Shown: in pieces, positions 57,188 through 64,000 of the stretch
How positions within the stretch are numbered: the stretch's first letter is position 1
Layout of the letters: each line of letters starts with the position of its first letter
Origin: Burhinus oedicnemus
Lineage: Eukaryota > Chordata > Aves > Charadriiformes > Burhinidae
DNA: 64,000 bases
Direction of reading: 5' to 3'
Assembly: GCA_008921705.1 (NCBI GenBank)
Contig: VFFE01007078.1
Coordinates: 2,175,708 to 2,239,707, forward strand
Program-made: the position numbers and the translations under genes
Notes under the pieces: model-generated
Databases searched by the model: none
What the model saw: the letters and a program-made list of their open reading frames with translations, nothing else
Told to the model about the DNA's origin: nothing

Positions 57188-60100
57188 GTTTATGACATTT
57201 CTGTATTTGTTTGGCATAATCTAAATAAATTGAAATTGAGTGAGGCAGCTGATGATGGAGGGAAGGGTGAAAGTATATCACTTGGAATGGAAGTAGTAAA
57301 AAACAGGATGCTTGGTTTACATTAGAAAGCATACCAGAACTGTCTCCTCCCTGTTACCTTTGAACTTGTTTTTGTCACTGATATTAAAAACTTTTGTTCT
57401 GGAATGTCTTTCTCTCCATCCTCCTGTACTCTCTTCAATAACACTGCTCTTGTAAGTACTGTCTTTAACCTTCTGAGTGCTTGTGTAACTAATGGTGTTG
57501 ATGTTTTAATGACACTAAATCTAGAGGAACTGGCTATGCCAAACATCAAAGCTCTTAGGATCGTCAACATCAGGAAATTGTCAACCGTGAGCATGTTTCA
57601 AATGTCATAATAGGCAAAGCAACTCTAATAAGTGAAACATGTTCTAGATGAGCTGAGATGAACATCTGTAAATCTGTCCTTCTGCATGAATACTAGCTAA
57701 TGGCTAGTGGAGCTAATGAAGGTTTGAAGAAGGTAGAAGACATCAAACAAACACTTGTAAATTGTAGGAAGACATTTTTGTAATAATGAAGGGTTAAAAT
57801 TAATTGCTTAAACCCCACTCCATGCCCCCTATTTGAAAACTGAGCCAACTCCTATTTCAGAGCATTAAGATGTCCCTGTCTCATCCCCTAAATGGGGTTA
57901 CTGAGGAAAAATTCCCCCCTATCAACTTCATAATTCACTCCTGGAGTAAACAGCCAGTCTAGGAATTAGTGTTATTAAAAGGATCGTTTTGTTCAATTGG
58001 GGTAAAAATGAAGGCTGGAAAATCTGCAAAGACTAAACATGGAGTCTATTTTTCATTTTGTTTTTGAACCTTGAAGTGGTTGTCTAGGATGAGCAGCTCT
58101 TACACCTGCATTCAAGGATGAATGTTGATAACCAGCGAAGATGAAAAGTCAATTGATAAAAAATACGATATTTAAAGTTTTTCAGACTTGCATCAAGGAG
58201 AACTTGGAACCATGAAATAAATCAGTGCTGGACTAGGACAACAGTGAGATCAGTGAGGTCAAGCAGTTATTACTTTAATACTTGCATAGGAGTTAATATA
58301 AACTCAATGTGTTTTGAAATTTCTTAAAGAACATAGCTGCTTTGTATTGAGTATCTTTAACTTGGGATACTGCAGAAGCGCATACTGTTTCTCCTGCAAA
58401 TACTCACGTATTCTGTGGATTTTGATGTGGGAGTATAATCAAGTATGTAAAGATAAACACAACAGAAGGTAAATACAGATGGAGTAGCTCATGAACCCTT
58501 GCCCAGTGTTCTGTACCTTGGAAGAGCTCATTGGTCCCCACTTAGCAGGAAGGTCGAAGAAGAAAGTCTTGCCTTTTGGTTATCGTCTTTCAGCATTTTA
58601 GTTTTCTGGCTAAAATCAAGAAAGCAAGAAATCTATCTGATTTTTGCAGATGAAAGATAAGATCTGGCAGGCTTAAACTAGAAAAATATTCTTGTTCCCA
58701 CATATATCACAGTTATTTTGGAATCTGTGTTACAGAAGGGACTGGTGGGAACAGAAATAGTTGTGTGAAAGCAGATAGCATACAACTGTCTGCCAAGCGA
58801 GATTCCAGTTAATTGACTTATAAAAATTAAGTGATTGTATATTAATTCCAGAAATCAGGTCTGTGACCAATTTTTTTCAATAGGTTGGTGAAATACCTTC
58901 AGATTATGTCTAGATGATTCCACATATGTAATTATTGCCTAAAAAAACCCCCCAACCCTGCATGTATTTTAATGTGACTGAATGTGTGCACAGTATATAG
59001 ATTGTCACGTAAAACAAAACTGAGGATATTTACAGTTTAAAATATATACTTGAGCATATACTTGAGTCTATCTTATGACTTTAAAAAGAGGTTTAATACT
59101 TGTTGATATATTTGTGCTATTGTTCAATATTTCAGAGTAGTTGAGCTCAATTCAAAGAATGTCAGTAATGCAAGCAAAGATTTCATTCATATCAGTTTAA
59201 GTTGCTATAATGAGGTCCTGATCATGAAGTCATTCCAGTGAATCATAGAAGGCTCCTTATTTGGAAAAAGTTACTTTTTCTTTTGCTTTCAGTTTCTTTA
59301 TTTCTTAATGGCTATCATAATAAAGTTTAGCAGAAAGCATCCACCCACATGTATTTTAAATATAAAATGCATTTGGGCGTCTATGTTCAAATACGAAAAC
59401 AACAAAGCAGTACAAATCTTTGTGCAAGTGATTTACATCATTGACTGTGAACAGAACTGTGTCTTGAACATTGAACCAGCTTGGAAAGATCAGATCGTAG
59501 CAATATTGCAAGCCAAGTCTCCTTCCCTGGTGTAACCGAGGCTCCAAAGTATAGGATTCACATTAATCTCAACCTCCTAATTCAACTTCCTTTTCAAAGC
59601 AACATAGAAATGTGTTGGGTGACACCTGGAGAACTAGGAGCTTCCCATCTCCAGTCAAGTGTTTAAGCAATAGTGTGACCTTGAGGTTTAGAAATAATGA
59701 TGCATAAAAGCTAGAAATGAGCTTGTACAGTCCTTGACCTCTCTTTGCAGAATTCATACAGGAATGAGTTATTTTCTTTTGTCCCCTTAGGGCAGCAGAG
59801 GAGGAAAGAAGAGGGTTGTCAACAGTAACTTTTCTAGGAAAAGACCTGTTTAAAGCTTTAACTTTTGACAGTACAGAAACCACTACAAGCAAAAGCTGTT
59901 TCTCCTCCTAAGGGTTAATTCCATATGAGTTACCTTGAAGGTAGGCAAGAGAGCAGGCAACTCCTGTATTTCTAGCAACCTGAAAAAATTCCTTGAATCC
60001 TTCCTTCTTCCATCCAGCTTGACCTCCTCTGCCATAAGAAGCAGAAGCCAGTTCTTTCAGGCTTAAGAGCTACTATCAATCAGATAAAAGTTTAGAGGTA

Positions 60101-63100
60101 GGTGAAATAACATTTTCTTTTCTTGGAGGGAGATTCCAGAACTATAGCAATAATTGATTTGGCCATCAGTTCATAGAAATGTGGTCATCTGGGCAAGTTA
60201 AACCTGCATTTTAGGTACGAGACAAACGTGTTTTAATATGTTATTTTATTTAAAGCTCCTTTGTCTTATTGGTTGCTCCCACCAGTGAGATTAAGATATG
60301 CAAGTTTTGAAAATGCAATAGAATGAAACTAATTAGATCTACTAATAATCACAGTTGGTGTAGAGAGCACTGCAGCCCAGAATTCTCCTTGGTCAGGGAA
60401 AAGCAAGAGGCTTTGTTTTATAGGAAGCAAAGAATGGGTTTACTTAGACTGGAGCAAGAGCAGACTAAATGCAAAACCTAGAAGAACCATGACAATTGCA
60501 CTTCAAAGAAAAATAATATTCAAGTGGCTCAATAGCATTCCTGTATATGAACAAAAGCCACATAACATGTATGGCAGAAATAGGTAACAGAAGGCTCTGA
60601 CTCATTATGTGGAACTGTAATTTAAATCCAATGGGGATTTTTCTATTTTGGATCTATTCCTGCTGGCTCAGATGTCTCATAAGCCTTTAGCACCTAGTTT
60701 TAATAGAGCTAGTGCCTACAATTGAGAAATGGGTTGGATGCAAGCAGCAAAATACTACTCATCTTAAAAATATCTTCTAGCTAGAGCTGAGGTAACTTTG
60801 TGTTGGTAGGAAGCTTCCATCGACCTTTACTAAACTTGATTTTCTGGATTTAGAAGAGTCTCAACTCCCTAAGCAAAAATTTGCTTAGTGAAGCACTGAG
60901 AAGCAGATGCAGTGTAGGCATCTTGGTGCTTCCCACTCAGTACAGCTTTCTTTTAGCAACAAGTACCACCAATGAACAATGTGTGAGAGGTTGCTGCTGT
61001 CTCTTACCAGTCATAAGTAGTAATTTTCTTTGTGTTGAATCAAATTTTAAGTGAAATAAGTTCAGAATATTCCATGGAATTTTGTTTTACAGGTAATACT
61101 AATACTGGTAAGACTAGTAGCTCACCTACCTTCAAGATTCATAAGGTATTTTTCTGATAAATATTTTCAAACCTAACAAGTCTGTCCAGCCTCTTGAATA
61201 CCTAATACTTATTCAAGGGACTAGGCTAGAACTATGTATTGTTTCCTCAAAAGATCAGAGTGATGACTTAAAACAAATTTTTGGTGAAACTTTTGAAAAT
61301 ATACATCAGCTATATACATAGTGGCTTTTTTAGGTATATAAAATCTGTAGAAATGTAGACCATCCCAAATGTGGAAACACAGAGAATATTGCCTGTGAGG
61401 CAAGAGCAAAACTCCTCCTGTTGTTGTACACTTCAAGAATCTGAGCATCCTTTAGATAGACTAATACAAACTAGTAACTACTTGGCTAGGAGGCCCATCA
61501 TGCTGTGCAGAAATAGATACAGAAGAGACAGATTTATGTGGTTCAGAGAGTGAGTGAAAAGAGGAATTAAAATAGTATTTTAGAAAATTCTGATTCATAA
61601 AGGGTTGTCACTTTCACTGATTTCAGTGAGGATTAGGAGATCATATTTTGGCCTTAAATAAATAATGGCAATTTTTTACTGCTCCTTCAGTGTTCTAGGT
61701 GTTCATGAACAAGATGTACTAGCTATGCAGTGCTCAGGTGTTTTCTTGGGTGTTCCTAGAAGGTTTTGTTAGAGATATACTGATATTGCACAATTTCTGT
61801 GGGGGGAGAGCAGGGAGGGGAGAAGAGAAGCAGTCTTAAACTAGGTATTTACATCTGATTTGATTCCCTGAAGCCCAGACCTTGTGCAGGCAGTTGGATG
61901 TGTAATGGGATTATTACTGATACAGTCTTCATAGGACCACATTGCTGTGACACAGATTTCTTTGTTAATAGAACAGCTTTAATTAAAAAGTACAGAGTTC
62001 ATCATGAAATTCTGGCTTGACTCTCAGAGTTAGATTTGACTAATTCAGTGATTTTCCCAGAGAAAGAGAATTCATCTTGGGAACTGCATAGTAGAGTTTA
62101 GAAATAAAGCTAAAGATTAATTTGACAGGGGGAATTGGTTACGAAAGAGACAAAGACACAATTGTGGTGAATCTTGAATAACTCTGATAATTGGAGGTGA
62201 GGTGGGAAGGAGGAACTCCGGCTGTACTGTCCCTGGGGTGTTCCTTCCCTGCTGGGGGTTGTTTGCAGAGAAGCTGAAGTGCTATAACAGCCTCAAGCTC
62301 CACTCACTGATGTTGCCTCCTTTTTTAATGTGGCTGCCAACTCATGTCCTTTGCAAAACTGAGAGTAGCTTAAGGCCATCATTTCATGCATGACTTGGTA
62401 AATTGTGCAAGAAAGGACACTGCCAAATGAGGAGCGAAGCCAGTTTTCAATAAGAGGGCCATCTGTGACCAAATGTTTAGTAAGTTTGAAAACAATTGAG
62501 TTCTTTCCCATTTTTACTTTGTGTTCATTTAGCACGTATGTGACTTTGCTGCCCCCCAAGAGTAAGCTTGTGTTACCATATCCTTGTTTGCTATGCATTA
62601 AATTTTTGTTGAGTCAAGGGGCTTCATTTCAGACTTGATCCTGTGTGGTTCTGAAAAATGTCTTTGCATCAATATCGCTTTTGATTCTTGCTGGAGAGTT
62701 TTCTTGGGGTAGATGAATTTGGATATTTGTGGCAGATAAGATAGATGCATGTAAATATATTGTTACTGGTTACAGCAATATTCCCTAAATGTAAGAGGAG
62801 TTTATTGCTGGAACTAGAAACATTTTTAAAGTTGGAATTAATTCTAAGTAAATCTTTCTCCCTTAACCTAGCCAGTTACCTGTAATCTCTCATTACCATT
62901 TTGTTTCAGAAAACATGAAGTCTTGTATAGTGGTGTTTCCACGTAGCAAGCATTACTGAGTAGATCTGCAATTTGTTTTACAGATCCTTGAATCATGGCT
63001 TAAACTTTTGCAACAGAGACTACCTTTATTGAAAATACAGTGGCAATAATTTGATATCTAATGAGTTGAAGTATTTTTCTTGGCTAACTTTAATGTCATT

Positions 63101-64000
63101 GTCTGAGAACAAATTATTTTTAAAAAGGGTGATTGTACTTACCTTACTTAACACTGCTCTTTTTAAGAGCAAGAGGAAAATGATGGAGTTGTTTTCCTGA
63201 ATCTGGGGTTTAAATCTGACTTTTAATTTAGCTGTCTAACATGTCTGAGGTAAGCATTTTACATTTGGTGAAGTAAAGCAAATGGAGAGAAAGTAACAGA
63301 GACAGTGTCACTAATGAGTCGGCAACAGACAGAAATGTGCCTTGGGCCAGACCATTAGACCCCACGGCCTCTCTTGCCTCTTTTGGAAACATTTCTTGTA
63401 CCTGATAATTTGGCTGCTTGTTTCTCTTGACAAGTGTACTCTGCAACAGGTTATTTTCAGAAAAGGGAAAACTTTTTGTAGTTTTATGTTGCTTTGGAAG
63501 GGACTGAGTAAGAAGAAAGTTTCTGACCTTTAAATACGGGTTTATGTAGCAGGCAGGAGGTAGGGAAACCCCAGCTGGAAAATATCCTCAGAAGTGCAGG
63601 ATTCCAAACTTCTTGAAGTTATGTTGTAGCTTCTTTTAGATAAGTGCACAGCTGTTTGTGTGAAGAAGGCAATCACTTATGTATCAATCCATCTGCCTTT
63701 CAGAATAAATGTTCTCCATGAAAATACTAAATTTGTAACTTATTCTCCCAAGTGCCGGGATGTTGGTGTTTGTTACTCTGCTTTTGAAGTAAGTGTTCCC
63801 TTTTCATACACAAATTACAAGGGTAAGTTAAAGACACTTAAATGCAAATTTTGTTTTCTTGTTTCTGCTGAGTGAAGTTGATTTCTTACCGTGTTTGCAG
63901 CTCTTTTCTTTAATCTTAAATTAAACTGTGCAAATATACCTAGAAATGGACTATGGATGTCTATTAAAATAGCAGTCTAATTTTGCAGCATTTACTCAAC
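57188..64000. other. intergenic, no supported gene
   Basis: This is 6.8 kb of AT-rich DNA to the window edge. Short ORFs (at most 107 codons, 59569-59892 minus) have no recognisable domain or exon structure. I see no transposon, RNA gene or regulatory island. Confidence 0.6.

Overview
This window looks like nuclear DNA from a bird. It carries five CR1 LINE copies with the avian 3' terminus (octamer like ATTCTATG), three solo LTRs beginning TGTCCTGGTTTGA with 5-bp target-site duplications, an AT-rich background, one CpG island, and spliced rather than continuous genes. Nothing prokaryotic is present: no operons, CRISPR arrays or rRNA, and I recognised no tRNA.

The left quarter (about 1-15.2 kb) holds the 5' half of one gene on the minus strand. 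Five coding exons were found by matching open frames to splice sites with compatible phases: 11223-11782, 7686-7819, 5027-5161, 4685-4768 and 3347-3507. A CpG island at about 14560-15310 contains a consensus minus-strand splice donor at 14924/14925 and is the likely promoter with an untranslated first exon. The protein has a basic N-terminal patch, a low-complexity linker and a charged coiled coil. It is best explained as ATF7IP2 (MCAF2), a SETDB1-associated chromatin cofactor. This rests on remembered family features, not on a search. The C-terminal exons should lie left of position 1. The first coding exon is damaged (three frame changes and one in-frame TGA), while the four downstream exons are open and in phase.

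The rest (15.3-64 kb) has no exon I can support. It looks like an intergenic desert upstream of the CpG island; in mammals, as I recall, this side faces GRIN2A. It contains a solo LTR (26518-27153), a roughly 2.8-kb CR1 on the plus strand (37830-41335) split by a minus-strand solo LTR (38888-39612), a short CR1 tail (51356-51543), and a roughly 3-kb CR1 on the minus strand (54149-57157) with decayed endonuclease and reverse transcriptase frames. The solo LTRs at 12127 and 26518 are close relatives in the same orientation on either side of the promoter.

No new defence, toxin or viral system was found. The item most worth checking is the eroded N-terminal exon of the ATF7IP2-like gene beside apparently maintained downstream exons.
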